DNA of 64,000 nucleotides from Pseudomonas oryzagri (GCF_020831405.1 NZ_JAJHPU010000019.1:270986-334985); one strand, 5' to 3'; positions 53,169-63,888 are shown, counted from the first letter of the stretch. Translations and numbers: made by a program. Notes: a model not told the origin generated them from the letters alone.

Positions 53169-53470
53169 GCCTTAGGAAATCCTCTATGGTCCTATCACGG
53201 AGCAACAGCATCGCGCCCTTGCAGGGCCTACCCGACCAGACACCACCGAATCCGTGGAAGGTGTTCCCGGACGTGGATGCCGATGGTCTCGGTAGCCTGC
53301 AAGGAAATCTCGAACATTGGTGGAATCACTACTGGTGGCCGTACTGGCTGAACCTCACCCCGCAGCAGCGTGCAAGCTGGCTCGATGCCGCTCGGCACCG
53401 TGAAGACTGGCGCGAATACATCCGTCTACAGGATGAGCTGAACGGCGCCACCAGGGAGCCACAGGCCTGA
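53165..53470 (+). CDS. Small Trp-rich protein of module 2
   Basis: The product is 101 aa without signal peptide or membrane helix. A cluster of tryptophans in the middle (H-W-W-N-H-Y-W-W-P-Y-W) is followed by a charged helix. The start (ATGA overlap with the previous stop) and the position suggest co-translation with the immunity gene. Its last base is shared with the ATG of the tssF remnant. Function unknown. Confidence 0.55.
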   Translation: MSLRKSSMVLSRSNSIAPLQGLPDQTPPNPWKVFPDVDADGLGSLQGNLEHWWNHYWWPYWLNLTPQQRASWLDAARHREDWREYIRLQDELNGATREPQA

Positions 53471-53580
53471 TGTCCTTCAACCACCACTACCAGCACGAAC
53501 TCTCCGTCCTGCGCCAGCTCGGCAAGTGTTTCGCCGGAAGCTGCCCAGCGCTGGCGCCTTCTCTCGATGGAACGCCATGA
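53470..53580 (+). pseudogene. Truncated tssF 5' fragment
   Basis: 36 codons from M-S-F-N-H-H-Y-Q match the first residues of TssF with several substitutions, then run into unrelated sequence and stop. It marks a further, decayed module boundary. Confidence 0.8.
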
Positions 53581-53587
53581 GGTTCAA

Positions 53588-53800
53588 ATGGTGATGAGCA
53601 ATCAAGGCTACCTCTCCGTACTGGCCGACAGTGATCTTTTCGGCTGTCTGGCCATTCTGAGCTTTCTTGCTGGCTGCTCTGGTCTTTTCGGCCGGATACG
53701 AAACACCAGAACGCACAGAGCTCTGACCTTTGTCTGCTTGATGGCCGTTCCAGTCCTGCATGCAGGTGGGACATTTTTCCTGAATCAGGCCCCCGCCTGA
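53588..53800 (+). CDS. Small two-helix membrane protein, orphan
   Basis: The product is 70 aa with two hydrophobic stretches (about 17-34 and 45-66). GAGG precedes the ATG at 53588; starts at 53567 and 53594 are possible. It has no PAAR or effector gene of its own. It may be an immunity gene left behind when its module was lost. Confidence 0.45.
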   Translation: MVMSNQGYLSVLADSDLFGCLAILSFLAGCSGLFGRIRNTRTHRALTFVCLMAVPVLHAGGTFFLNQAPA

Positions 53801-53827
53801 TCCAATCAACAAGCCACGGATAGGCCC

Positions 53828-54259
53828 ATGTCCTTCAACCACTACTACCAGAGCGAACTCACCGCCCTGCGCCAGCTCGGCAAGCGCTTCGCCGAGCGCA
53901 GCCCGGCGCTGGCGCCGTTCCTCGGCCAGAGCGGGCACGATCCGGATGTCGAGCGGCTGCTCGAGGGCTTCGCCTTTCTCACCGGGCGTCTGCGCCAGAA
54001 GCTCGACGACGAGCTGCCGGAGCTGGCCCATTCGCTGATGCCCCTGTTGTGGCCGAACCACATGCGTCCGTTGCCGGCGTCCAGCATGCTGCAATTGGAG
54101 CCGCGCCAGCGTCAGCTGCAAGAGGCTTCCCTGGGGCGCGACCACGACTCGCTCAGCCTCAACTTCGCCATTGAAGGGCGGCGGGAAGTGGACGGCTTGC
54201 GCCGCCAGGTCAGCTTCGCCGCCCGCCTGGATGGCAGCGGCCAGGTAAGGGTCAGTTAA
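53828..54259 (+). pseudogene. Chimeric tssF'-'tssE gene, junction 2
   Basis: An open frame of 143 codons. Positions 53828-54104 align without gaps to the first 277 bp of tssF. From there the sequence follows the 3' end of tssE. The switch lies at GAGCCGCGCC, where tssF has GAGCCGC and tssE has GAACCGCGCC, so a 7-8 base microhomology is visible. Several TssF-conserved residues have changed (for example Y to H, F to S near the end of the TssF part), as expected for a part no longer under full constraint. Frame is intact. Confidence 0.85.
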
Positions 54260-54530
54260 GGAGAACGACGATGTCCGGCCAACCCGCCGCCCGCCTGGGC
54301 GACCCCACCGCCTGCCCCCTTCCGGGCCACGGCACCAACCCGATCGCCGCCGGCTCGCCCGACGTGCTGTTCGACGGCCTGCCCGCCGCGCGCCAGGGGG
54401 ATGCCTCCGCCTGTGGCGGCGCCATGAGCGGCAATCTGATTGCCAACGTGCTGATCAATGGCCAGCCGGCGGCGGTGCTGGGATCGGTGGGCAGTCATGG
54501 GAATGTGGTGGTGGGGGGATCGGGGACGGT
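54127..54530 (+). repeat. Module start block, copy 3 (tssE 3' + PAAR 5')
   Basis: Ungapped copy of 48330-48733, offset 5797 bp. The PAAR part is almost identical to copy 1. Confidence 0.9.
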
Positions 54531-55734
54531 TTTGATTGGGACCAGTGGGGGCGGAGCAACAATAGGCCCGGTCGCACCCGTGTCCTTTGTCGCCAGCGCC
54601 ATGGCTGCAATTGTCGACGCACTTGTTCCGGGCGCCGAAGCCGCCGAAAAGAAGAGCGAAGCTCTGGATTACCGGCTGGAATTGAAGTCCGGCGGCAATC
54701 GTATCCTGACCCCGCTGGAAATCCCCGACTACGACGAGCTGGCCAGCGGCACCACGAAGAATCGGGAAGCCATCGATTTCCTGGTCATCAACCGCGAGCA
54801 GCCCGCCGACAGCCTGACCCTGGAAGTGCTGGACGGCAGCACGCTGATCTATGCCGAAGCCGATACCGCCAAGCTGCTGCCCACCGGGGAACATCCATGG
54901 CAATGGGACGGCTACAGCCTCGCTGGCGTCCTCGATACCAAGGTGCTGAAGAGTGCCGCGCTCAAGGTGCGCCTGACTGCGGTCAAGGGCGGTCTCCGGC
55001 AGATCGTAGAACTGCCGCTGGCTAATGAAAGCGAAGAAGTGGACTGGGTGGATGCGCGAGTCGATCGCAGCACCAACATGGTCGAAGTCACTGTGCGGCC
55101 GAGCTTTTCCGATGGCGGCATCAAGGGTAAAAACAGCAATCTCACACCGTTGACATATCCAGCATTGGAAGCTCAGGCCAAGAGAGGCATTGAGCACTAC
55201 TGGTCGCGCAACGGTACTCGAACGCAAGGCATCGCCGGCGGTATCAATACCCGCAAAGGGCTTTATCTCTGCACGGTACAGGCAGACGTCAATGCAATAC
55301 CTTCTGCCAAGAATTTTCCGCTTACCGAGAATTTAACCGTAGATGGAGGCAGATCAACTAGCCTGAGTGGTTTCAGAGTCATTCACCACAACTCTGGATA
55401 CTGGCAAGTACGCAGATATTCTGCAGTCATCGCCGACGAAGAGTTCATGCACACCGCGGCCCATGAATTCGGCCATTTGGTTCTTAACGAATATGGTGAC
55501 GGCGGACTGGTCCCTCACTATTCGTGGAGCCATAAAGACACTTCCACCGTTCTGACTCAAAACAAAAAAGACAACCACTACATTCCAGCTACCGGAGAGT
55601 TGGATGTGATGCACTATTTCACCGACTATCCGGTCGGAGAAGCTGCACATCTTGACTTCTGGGATAGGTCATCCATCTCCGAGCAGGATGTCAAAGGCCT
55701 GCTTTGGTTAACCCGAGTAGAGTTCAATGATTAG
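54271..55734 (+). CDS. PAAR-metallopeptidase effector, module 3
   Basis: The product is 487 aa. Residues 1-87 are the same PAAR domain as in modules 1 and 2. An Ala-rich hydrophobic linker follows (about 100-125), then a beta-rich middle region of unknown fold (about 135-290). The C-terminal part carries a zincin motif H-E-F-G-H at 398-402 and D-V-M-H-Y at 445-449 as a possible Met-turn. It is a specialised effector in one chain, unlike modules 1 and 2, where adaptor and effector are separate. Two lipoprotein genes follow and overlap its end. Confidence 0.78.
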   Translation: MSGQPAARLGDPTACPLPGHGTNPIAAGSPDVLFDGLPAARQGDASACGGAMSGNLIANVLINGQPAAVLGSVGSHGNVVVGGSGTVLIGTSGGGATIGPVAPVSFVASAMAAIVDALVPGAEAAEKKSEALDYRLELKSGGNRILTPLEIPDYDELASGTTKNREAIDFLVINREQPADSLTLEVLDGSTLIYAEADTAKLLPTGEHPWQWDGYSLAGVLDTKVLKSAALKVRLTAVKGGLRQIVELPLANESEEVDWVDARVDRSTNMVEVTVRPSFSDGGIKGKNSNLTPLTYPALEAQAKRGIEHYWSRNGTRTQGIAGGINTRKGLYLCTVQADVNAIPSAKNFPLTENLTVDGGRSTSLSGFRVIHHNSGYWQVRRYSAVIADEEFMHTAAHEFGHLVLNEYGDGGLVPHYSWSHKDTSTVLTQNKKDNHYIPATGELDVMHYFTDYPVGEAAHLDFWDRSSISEQDVKGLLWLTRVEFND

Positions 55735-56113
55735 AGTACTAGGTATATTCGTGGCCATGCTTATGGCCGCCTGCACAGCCCAGAAGAAATACGTTTATAT
55801 CGTAGATTTTTATAATGAATGCTCTTACGCAGTTAGCGTTGACGTTAACGAATACTCGAATGCCAAGACACCTCTGCATCTTGTCAAAACATTGCAGCCC
55901 GGCGAATCCACAGAGGTGCTTTCTTATATCTCCTTTAACGATGACCTGATCAGTGGATTTCCGGACACCTATGAACTGGAAATATCGGCGAACCAGAAGA
56001 AGATAACACTGAACAAATCCGAATTTATTGCCGCTCTTGAAGAGTCCACGATTGGCGAACCAGGAAATACCGTCAATATCTGGAAGATATCTTCAGACCA
56101 ACTATGTCCATAA
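55727..56113 (+). CDS. Lipoprotein, candidate immunity for the metallopeptidase
   Basis: The product is 128 aa with a lipobox (L-M-A-A-C, Cys near 16), so it is membrane-anchored in the periplasm. The rest is a small beta-rich domain with C-S-Y near the start and a C-terminal Cys. It overlaps the effector gene by 8 bases. GC is lower than in its neighbours. Family not recognised. Confidence 0.6.
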   Translation: MIRVLGIFVAMLMAACTAQKKYVYIVDFYNECSYAVSVDVNEYSNAKTPLHLVKTLQPGESTEVLSYISFNDDLISGFPDTYELEISANQKKITLNKSEFIAALEESTIGEPGNTVNIWKISSDQLCP

Positions 56114-56577
56114 GCACGAAATTTACCTATCTGCTCATGACGGCTTTGACCCTTAGCGCCTGCGTGCCCTACCCCCACTCGGTAACCAGAAACCCGGCCA
56201 TCGAGGGCCGCGTGTTGTCCGCCGAAACGGGTCAGGCAGTGGCGGGTGCCCGGATCGGACTGGATATCGGCAGCGACGAGTCCTGGCGCTACGAAACCCG
56301 CAGCGATGCCGAGGGCCGTTTCTCCTTCGCCGAACACCGTGACTATCACCTGTACGCCCTGCTGGCTGATGGGCCGCAATGCTGGACCACGCTGTCGATC
56401 AGCGCCCCCCGCTATCACGCCCGCCGTTGCATGTGGACGAGCACATATTGGTGCTCATCAGAACCCATGAGGCTGCCACGCCTGACACTGCAGCCAGAAC
56501 ACTTTGCAATCTCGGAAAAAGGCGCCGCAGAGGATCTCTGGCACTGCATCGAATCGGCCAAGGAGCAGACCCACTAA
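56104..56577 (+). CDS. Lipoprotein with regulatory-peptidase-like domain
   Basis: The product is 157 aa with lipobox L-S-A-C (Cys about 20). Residues about 32-75 (I-E-G-R-V-L-S-A-E-T-G-Q-A-V-A-G-A, then S-D-A-E-G-R-F) look like a carboxypeptidase-regulatory or transthyretin-like fold. A Cys/Trp-rich C-terminus follows. It overlaps the previous gene and shares its stop with the tssF start (TAATG). It may be a second immunity protein or an accessory of module 3. Confidence 0.58.
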   Translation: MSISTKFTYLLMTALTLSACVPYPHSVTRNPAIEGRVLSAETGQAVAGARIGLDIGSDESWRYETRSDAEGRFSFAEHRDYHLYALLADGPQCWTTLSISAPRYHARRCMWTSTYWCSSEPMRLPRLTLQPEHFAISEKGAAEDLWHCIESAKEQTH

Positions 56578-58367
56578 TGTCTTTCAACCACTACTACCAG
56601 AGCGAACTCACCGCCCTGCGCCAGCTCGGCAAGCGCTTTGCCGAGCGCAGTCCGGCGCTGGCGCCGTTCTTGGGCCAGAGCGGGCGCGATCCGGATGTCG
56701 AGCGGCTGCTCGAGGGCTTCGCCTTTCTCACCGGCCGGCTGCGCCAGAAGCTCGACGACGAGCTGCCGGAGCTGACCCATTCGCTGATGCACCTGCTGTG
56801 GCCGAACTACATGCGCCCGCTGCCGGCGTTCAGCATGCTGCAGTTCGAGCCGCTCAAGCGCCCCGGCCCGGGACTGGCGGTGCCGCGCCACACGCCGGTG
56901 GAGTCCAGGCCGCTGCAGGGGGTGAGCTGCCGTTTCCGCACCTGCTACGCCACCGAGGTGCTGCCGCTGGCGCTGAGCGCGCTGGACTATGCCCCGCAGG
57001 GCGACGGCGCATTGCTCAGCCTGCGCCTGACCATGAGCGCCGACGGCCATCTCGGCGAACTGAACCTGCAGCGCCTGCGCCTGCATCTCTGCGGCGAGCG
57101 CTATATCAGCCAGTTGCTCTACCTCGGCCTGCTGCGCCATCTCGACGGCATCCGGCTGGTCGCCCTCGACGCCGACGGCCAGCCGCTGCGCGACGGCACC
57201 GGCGAACCGCTCACCGCCCTGCACCTGGATGCCGGTCAGCTGCAACCGGTCGGCTTCGCCGAGGACGAAGCGCTGATCCCCTACCCGCTCAATACCTTCC
57301 GCGGCTATCGCTACCTGCAGGAGTACTTCGCCTTCCAGGACAAGTTCCTGTTCGTCGACCTGCTCGGTCTGGATTCCCTGCGCCGCCTGCCGGAGGAGCA
57401 GCTCAAGCGGGCGCGCGGCCTCGAATTGCGCTTCGACATCCGCCAGGCCGGCGTGCAGCGCATCCGCCCGACCCTCGACAACCTGCGCCTGTACTGCACG
57501 CCGGTGGTCAACCTGTTCGCCCACGACGCCACGCCGATCCGCCTGGACGGCCGCCAGGACCAGTACCTGCTGCGTCCCGCCGAATACGACCCGCAGCACT
57601 GCGGAGTGTTCTCGGTGGACCGGGTCACCGGCTGGAAGCCCGGCGGCATGGGTTACGAGGAGTACGTGCCGTTCGAGTCGTTCGAGCATGACGCCAGCTT
57701 CGACGTACCGCGTTCGCGCTCGCACTACAGCGTGCGCCAGCAGCCCTCGCTGCTCGGCGACGGTCTGGAGACCTGGCTGAGCTTCGGCTCCCGGCAGAGC
57801 GACCGGCAGGAAACCCTGTCCATCGAGCTGACCTGCACCAACCAGAACCTGCCGCGCCAACTGGAGCCCGGCGACATCTGCCGGCCCTGCGAGGGCACCC
57901 CGGAATTCCTGGTGTTCCGCAATATCGGCGCGGTGACGCCCAGCTATGCGCCGCCGCTGCATCGCGACTACCTGTGGAAGCTGATTTCCAACATGTCGCT
58001 CAACTACCTGTCGCTGGCCAACGTCGAGGCGCTCAAGGTGATCCTCGAGACCTACGACCTGCCGCGCCACTACGACCAGCATGCCGAGAAGGTCAGCCAG
58101 CGCCTGCTGGGCGGACTCCAGGGGATCGCCCACCACCACGTCGACCGCCTGCATCGCGGCCTGCCGGTGCGCGGAGTGCGCACCGAACTGGTCATGGACG
58201 CCAGCTGCTACCTGGGCGAGGGCGACCTGTTCCTCTTCGCCTCGGTGCTCAACGAATTCTTCGCCCTCTACGCCAGCCTCAACTCGTACCACGAGCTGCG
58301 CGTGCAGAGCACACAGGGAGAGGTGTACCAATGGACACCGCGCATGGGACAGCAACCCCTGCTCTGA
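56577..58367 (+). CDS. tssF: T6SS baseplate protein TssF
   Basis: The product is 596 aa, VasA/TssF family. Motifs seen are F-N-H-Y-Y-Q-S-E-L, D-P-D-V-E-R-L-L-E-G-F-A-F-L, F-R-G-Y-R-Y-L-Q-E-Y-F and N-M-S-L-N-Y-L-S-L. It builds the baseplate wedge with TssG, TssE and TssK. AAGGAG lies upstream of the ATG. Its first 277 bp are the source sequence found in the two chimeras and the truncated remnant. This copy is intact. Confidence 0.95.
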   Translation: MSFNHYYQSELTALRQLGKRFAERSPALAPFLGQSGRDPDVERLLEGFAFLTGRLRQKLDDELPELTHSLMHLLWPNYMRPLPAFSMLQFEPLKRPGPGLAVPRHTPVESRPLQGVSCRFRTCYATEVLPLALSALDYAPQGDGALLSLRLTMSADGHLGELNLQRLRLHLCGERYISQLLYLGLLRHLDGIRLVALDADGQPLRDGTGEPLTALHLDAGQLQPVGFAEDEALIPYPLNTFRGYRYLQEYFAFQDKFLFVDLLGLDSLRRLPEEQLKRARGLELRFDIRQAGVQRIRPTLDNLRLYCTPVVNLFAHDATPIRLDGRQDQYLLRPAEYDPQHCGVFSVDRVTGWKPGGMGYEEYVPFESFEHDASFDVPRSRSHYSVRQQPSLLGDGLETWLSFGSRQSDRQETLSIELTCTNQNLPRQLEPGDICRPCEGTPEFLVFRNIGAVTPSYAPPLHRDYLWKLISNMSLNYLSLANVEALKVILETYDLPRHYDQHAEKVSQRLLGGLQGIAHHHVDRLHRGLPVRGVRTELVMDASCYLGEGDLFLFASVLNEFFALYASLNSYHELRVQSTQGEVYQWTPRMGQQPLL

Positions 58368-59353
58368 GCCGGCTCGGCCGCAGCATCCGCGAGTACAGCC
58401 TGTTCCAGGGCGTGCTGCTGGTGCTGGAGCGGCTGCGCGCGGCCCATCCGCAGCTGGACGAGCAGGCGCTCTACCAACGCCTGGAGTTCCAGGCCAACCC
58501 GAGCCTGGGCTTTCCCGGCAGCGATATCGAGCGCGTGCAGTTCTTCGAGGAGCGCGGCGAGCTGCGCGCGCGCCTGTGCGTCAACCTGGTCGGCCTGTTC
58601 GGCGCCGGCTCTCCGTTGCCGGCCTTCTACGGCGAACAGGCGCTGGGCAACGACGAGGACGGCAACCCGACCCGCCACTTCCTCGACCTGTTCAACGATC
58701 GCCTGCAACGCCTGCTGCTGCCGATCTGGCAGAAGTACCGCTACCACGCGCGCTTCGCCAGCGGCGCCCGCGATCCCTTTTCCGCCCAGCTGTTCGCGCT
58801 GATCGGCCTGGGCGGCGAATCGATTCGCCACGCCTCCGAACTCAACTGGAAACGCCTGCTGCCCTATCTCGGCCTGCTCAGCCTGCGCGCCCACTCCGCG
58901 GCGCTGATCGAGTCGGTGCTGCGCTACTACTTCAAGCACGCCGAGCTGTACATCGAGCAGTGCCTGGAGCGCCAGGTGAGCATCCTCGATGAGCAGCGCA
59001 ATCGCCTGGGCCGCGCCAACAGCCGGCTGGGCGAGGACCTGGTGCTCGGCGAGCAGGTGCGCGACCGCAGCGGCAAGTTCCGCATCCATATCCGCCAGCT
59101 CGGCTGGCAGCGCTTCCACGACTTCCTGCCGCTGGGCGAGGGCTACCAGCCGCTCTGCGCGCTGGTGCGCTTCACCCTGCGCGACCCGCTCGACTACGAC
59201 ATCCGCCTGGAACTGTGCCACGGCGAGATCCGCGAACTGCGCCTCGCCGCCGACAACCCCTGCCGCCTGGGCTGGACCAGCTGGCTCGGCCAGGAACGGG
59301 CCGACGGCGTGGTCACCCTGGGCAGCCGCATCAATCAAGGACCGATGAAATGA
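58331..59353 (+). CDS. tssG: T6SS baseplate protein TssG
   Basis: The product is 340 aa, VasB/TssG family. F-Q-G-V-L-L-V-L-E-R-L and F-Q-A-N-P-S-L-G-F-P-x-S-D near the N-terminus, then F-L-D-L-F-N-D-R-L and L-G-W-x-S-W-L-G at the end are typical. It overlaps tssF by 37 bases and its stop overlaps the tssH start (ATGA). It forms the wedge core with TssF. Confidence 0.94.
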   Translation: MDTAHGTATPALSRLGRSIREYSLFQGVLLVLERLRAAHPQLDEQALYQRLEFQANPSLGFPGSDIERVQFFEERGELRARLCVNLVGLFGAGSPLPAFYGEQALGNDEDGNPTRHFLDLFNDRLQRLLLPIWQKYRYHARFASGARDPFSAQLFALIGLGGESIRHASELNWKRLLPYLGLLSLRAHSAALIESVLRYYFKHAELYIEQCLERQVSILDEQRNRLGRANSRLGEDLVLGEQVRDRSGKFRIHIRQLGWQRFHDFLPLGEGYQPLCALVRFTLRDPLDYDIRLELCHGEIRELRLAADNPCRLGWTSWLGQERADGVVTLGSRINQGPMK

Positions 59354-61921
59354 TCAATGTCGACCTGCAACAACTGGTACAGGCGCTCGACGCACAAACT
59401 CGCCGCGATCTGGAGCAGGCGGCCCAGCGCTGCGTCACGCGCGGCGGCAGCCGGGTGCTGATCGAAGACCTGCTGCTCGGCCTGCTGGAACGCCCCGACA
59501 GCCTGCTGCTGCGCGCCCTGCAGGATGCCGGCGTGGAAACCGGCGAGCTGGCCGCGGTGCTGCAGCCGCGCGGCGAGGCCAGCGAATCGCGCAATCCGGT
59601 GTTCTCCACCGAACTGGTGCAGTGGCTGCAGGACGCGCTGCTCACCGCCAGCCTGGAGCTGGGCCAGGGCCAGATCGACCAGGCCGCCCTGCTCCTCGCC
59701 CTGCTGCGCAATCCCCTGCGCCACGCCGGCACCCGCTACCAGCCGCTGCTGGCTGCGATCGACGCCGAGCGTCTGCGCGATTACGCCCTCGGCCAGCAGG
59801 CCCCCGCCGAGGCCGGCAAGCCGGCGCCGGGCGGCGAATCGGCATTGGCGCGCTTCACCCACGACTTCACCGCCCAGGCCCGCGCCGGCAAGCTCGACCC
59901 GGTGCTGTGCCGCGACGCGGCGATTCGCCAGATGATCGACATCCTCGCCCGGCGACGGAAGAACAATCCCATCGTGGTCGGCGAGGCCGGGGTCGGCAAG
60001 ACCGCGCTGGTCGAGGGACTGGCCCTGCGCATCGCCGCCGGCGAGGTGCCGGAGGCGCTGCGCGGCGTCGAGCTGCGCGGCCTGGATCTCGGTCTGCTGC
60101 AGGCCGGCGCCAGCGTCAAGGGAGAGTTCGAGCGCCGCCTGCAGGGGGTGATCGACGAGGTGAAGGCCTCCCCCCGGCCGGTCATCCTGTTCATCGACGA
60201 GGCCCACACCCTGATCGGCGCCGGCGGCCAGGCCGGCGGCTCGGACGCCGCCAACCTGCTCAAGCCGGCGCTGGCCCGCGGCGAGCTGCGCACCATCGCC
60301 GCCACCACCTGGAGCGAATACAAGAAGTACTTCGAGAAAGACCCGGCGCTGACCCGGCGCTTCCAGCCGGTACAGCTGCATGAGCCGACGGTGAGCGAAG
60401 CGGTGACCATCCTGCGCGGCCTGGCGCCGGTCTATGAGAAGAGCCATGGCGTCTACCTGCGCGACGATGCGGTGGTGGCGGCCGCCGAGCTGTCCGCCCG
60501 CTATCTCGCCGGTCGCCAGCTGCCGGACAAGGCGGTGGACGTGCTGGACACCGCCTGCGCCCGGGTGCGCATCAGCCTCGCCGCGGTTCCCGAGGCGCTG
60601 GAACGCCTGCGTGGCGAAATCGCCGAAAAGTCCCGCCAGCTGGCGGCCCTGCAACGGGATCGGGACGCCGGACTGCCGGTGGGCGACGAACTGCTTCGGC
60701 AACTGGCGGAGCGTCTGGCCGAGATCGGCAGCGAGGCCAGCCTGCTGGAAAACCGCTGGGTGACCCAACGCGACATGGCCGAACAGTTGCTGGAGCTGCG
60801 CCTCCGCTACGCGCTCGCCCGCGAGGAGCCGGAGGCGGATCCCGAGCAACTCGCCGAACTGGAAAGGCAGCTGCACGAGGTGCAGGCCCTGTTGAGCGCA
60901 GCCCAGCGCGGCGAACGCCTGGTCGGCTTCGAGGTCTGCCCGCGGCTGGTCGCCGAGGTGATCAGCCAGTGGACCGGCGTGCCGCTGGCCCAGCTGGCCC
61001 GCGAGCACAACGCGCGCATCGCCAATTTTGCCACCGACCTCGGCCTGCGGGTGCGCGGCCAGGAGCAGGCCGTCGCGGCTCTCGACCGCGCCATGCGCGC
61101 CAGCGCCGCCGGCCTCGCCAGGTCCGACGCCCCGGCCGGCGTATTCCTGCTGGTCGGTCCCAGCGGCGTCGGCAAGACCGAGACCGCGCTGGCCCTGGCC
61201 GACCTGCTGTATGGCGGCGAACGTTTCCTCACCGCCATCAACATGTCCGAGTTCCAGGAGAAGCACAGCATCTCCCGGCTGATCGGCGCCCCGCCCGGCT
61301 ACGTCGGCTATGGCGAGGGCGGCATGCTCACCGAGGCGGTGCGCCAGAAGCCCTGGTCGGTGGTCCTCCTCGACGAGGTGGAGAAGGCCGATCCGGACGT
61401 GCTCAACCTCTTCTACCAGATCTTCGACAAGGGCGTGGCCAACGACGGCGAGGGGCGCGAGATCGACTTCCGCAACTGCCTGATCCTGCTCACCTCCAAC
61501 CTCGCCAGCGAGCGCATCGCCGCGCTCTGCGCCGGCGGCCGCCGGCCGGACGTCGACGAACTGGAGCAGGCCATCCGCCCGCAGCTCAGCCAGCACTTCA
61601 AGCCCGCGCTGCTGGCCCGCATGCGCGTGGTGCCCTACTACCCGGTCGACGGCGCGGTGCTGCACGAGCTGGTCGCCCTCAAGCTGGCGCGCTTCGGCGA
61701 GCGCCTGGCCCGGCGTCAGCTGCGCTTCAGCCACAGCAGCGGGCTGGTCGAATTCCTCGCGGCGCGCTGCAGCCACGCCGACAGCGGCGCGCGGCTGATC
61801 GACCACCTGATCGAGCGCCAGCTGCAGCCGCTGGTGGTCGACCGCCTGCTCGCCGCCATGGCCAGCGGGGAAACCCTGCACCAAGTGCACGCCACCCTCG
61901 ATGGCGAAGGAGCCGTGGTCT

Positions 61922-61935
<14 letters not shown>
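59350..61935 (+). CDS. tssH: T6SS sheath-recycling ATPase TssH (ClpV)
   Basis: The product is 861 aa, a ClpB-class AAA+ unfoldase. An N-domain (1-160) is followed by two ATPase domains with Walker A at 211-218 (GEAGVGKT) and 603-610 (GPSGVGKT), a middle coiled coil (about 400-520), and the G-Y-V-G-Y-G-E-G-G-M pore-loop region in the second domain. It disassembles contracted TssBC sheaths. Confidence 0.95.
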
Positions 61936-63466
<1,531 letters not shown>

Positions 63467-63479
63467 AAAGGACGGAACC

Positions 63480-63875
63480 ATGGCGAAACCCATCGAAGCG
63501 ACCACCAGCAGCAAATTACTCGACATCCCGCTGTTCATCTTTACGGAACCGTTGATGAGCAACGGCCGAATAGGCCGTCTCTACTACTGCACCATGGCGC
63601 TGCTCAGTCTGTGGCCTCTTGGGCTGGCCGCATTGCTCATCCAGACCGCTGCGATGCCGGAACCCCTAACCAACATCCTGTTCGTGCTTGGTCTGGCCTA
63701 CTGGACGGTGGCGCAATACTGCCTGGCCATACGTCGGCTGCACGACAGGGGCCTGAGCGGCTGGTGGTCACTGTTGCTCTGGGCCGCCTGGCCAATGCTG
63801 GTGCTCGTCCCTGGGCAGCGTCGAGATAACCGCTACGGCATCCATCTGGCCCTGAGCCAAGAGTTCAGGCCTTGA
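63480..63875 (+). CDS. DUF805-family small membrane protein
   Basis: The product is 131 aa with about four hydrophobic helices and the R-I-G-R-L-Y-Y and R-R-L-H-D-R-G-L-S-G-W-W motifs of DUF805 proteins. GGACGG precedes the ATG at 63480. It lies between sfa and vgrG on the same strand. The function of the family is not known; position hints at a T6SS-linked or inserted gene. Confidence 0.82.
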   Translation: MAKPIEATTSSKLLDIPLFIFTEPLMSNGRIGRLYYCTMALLSLWPLGLAALLIQTAAMPEPLTNILFVLGLAYWTVAQYCLAIRRLHDRGLSGWWSLLLWAAWPMLVLVPGQRRDNRYGIHLALSQEFRP

Positions 63876-63888
63876 GGAGGCATACAAA

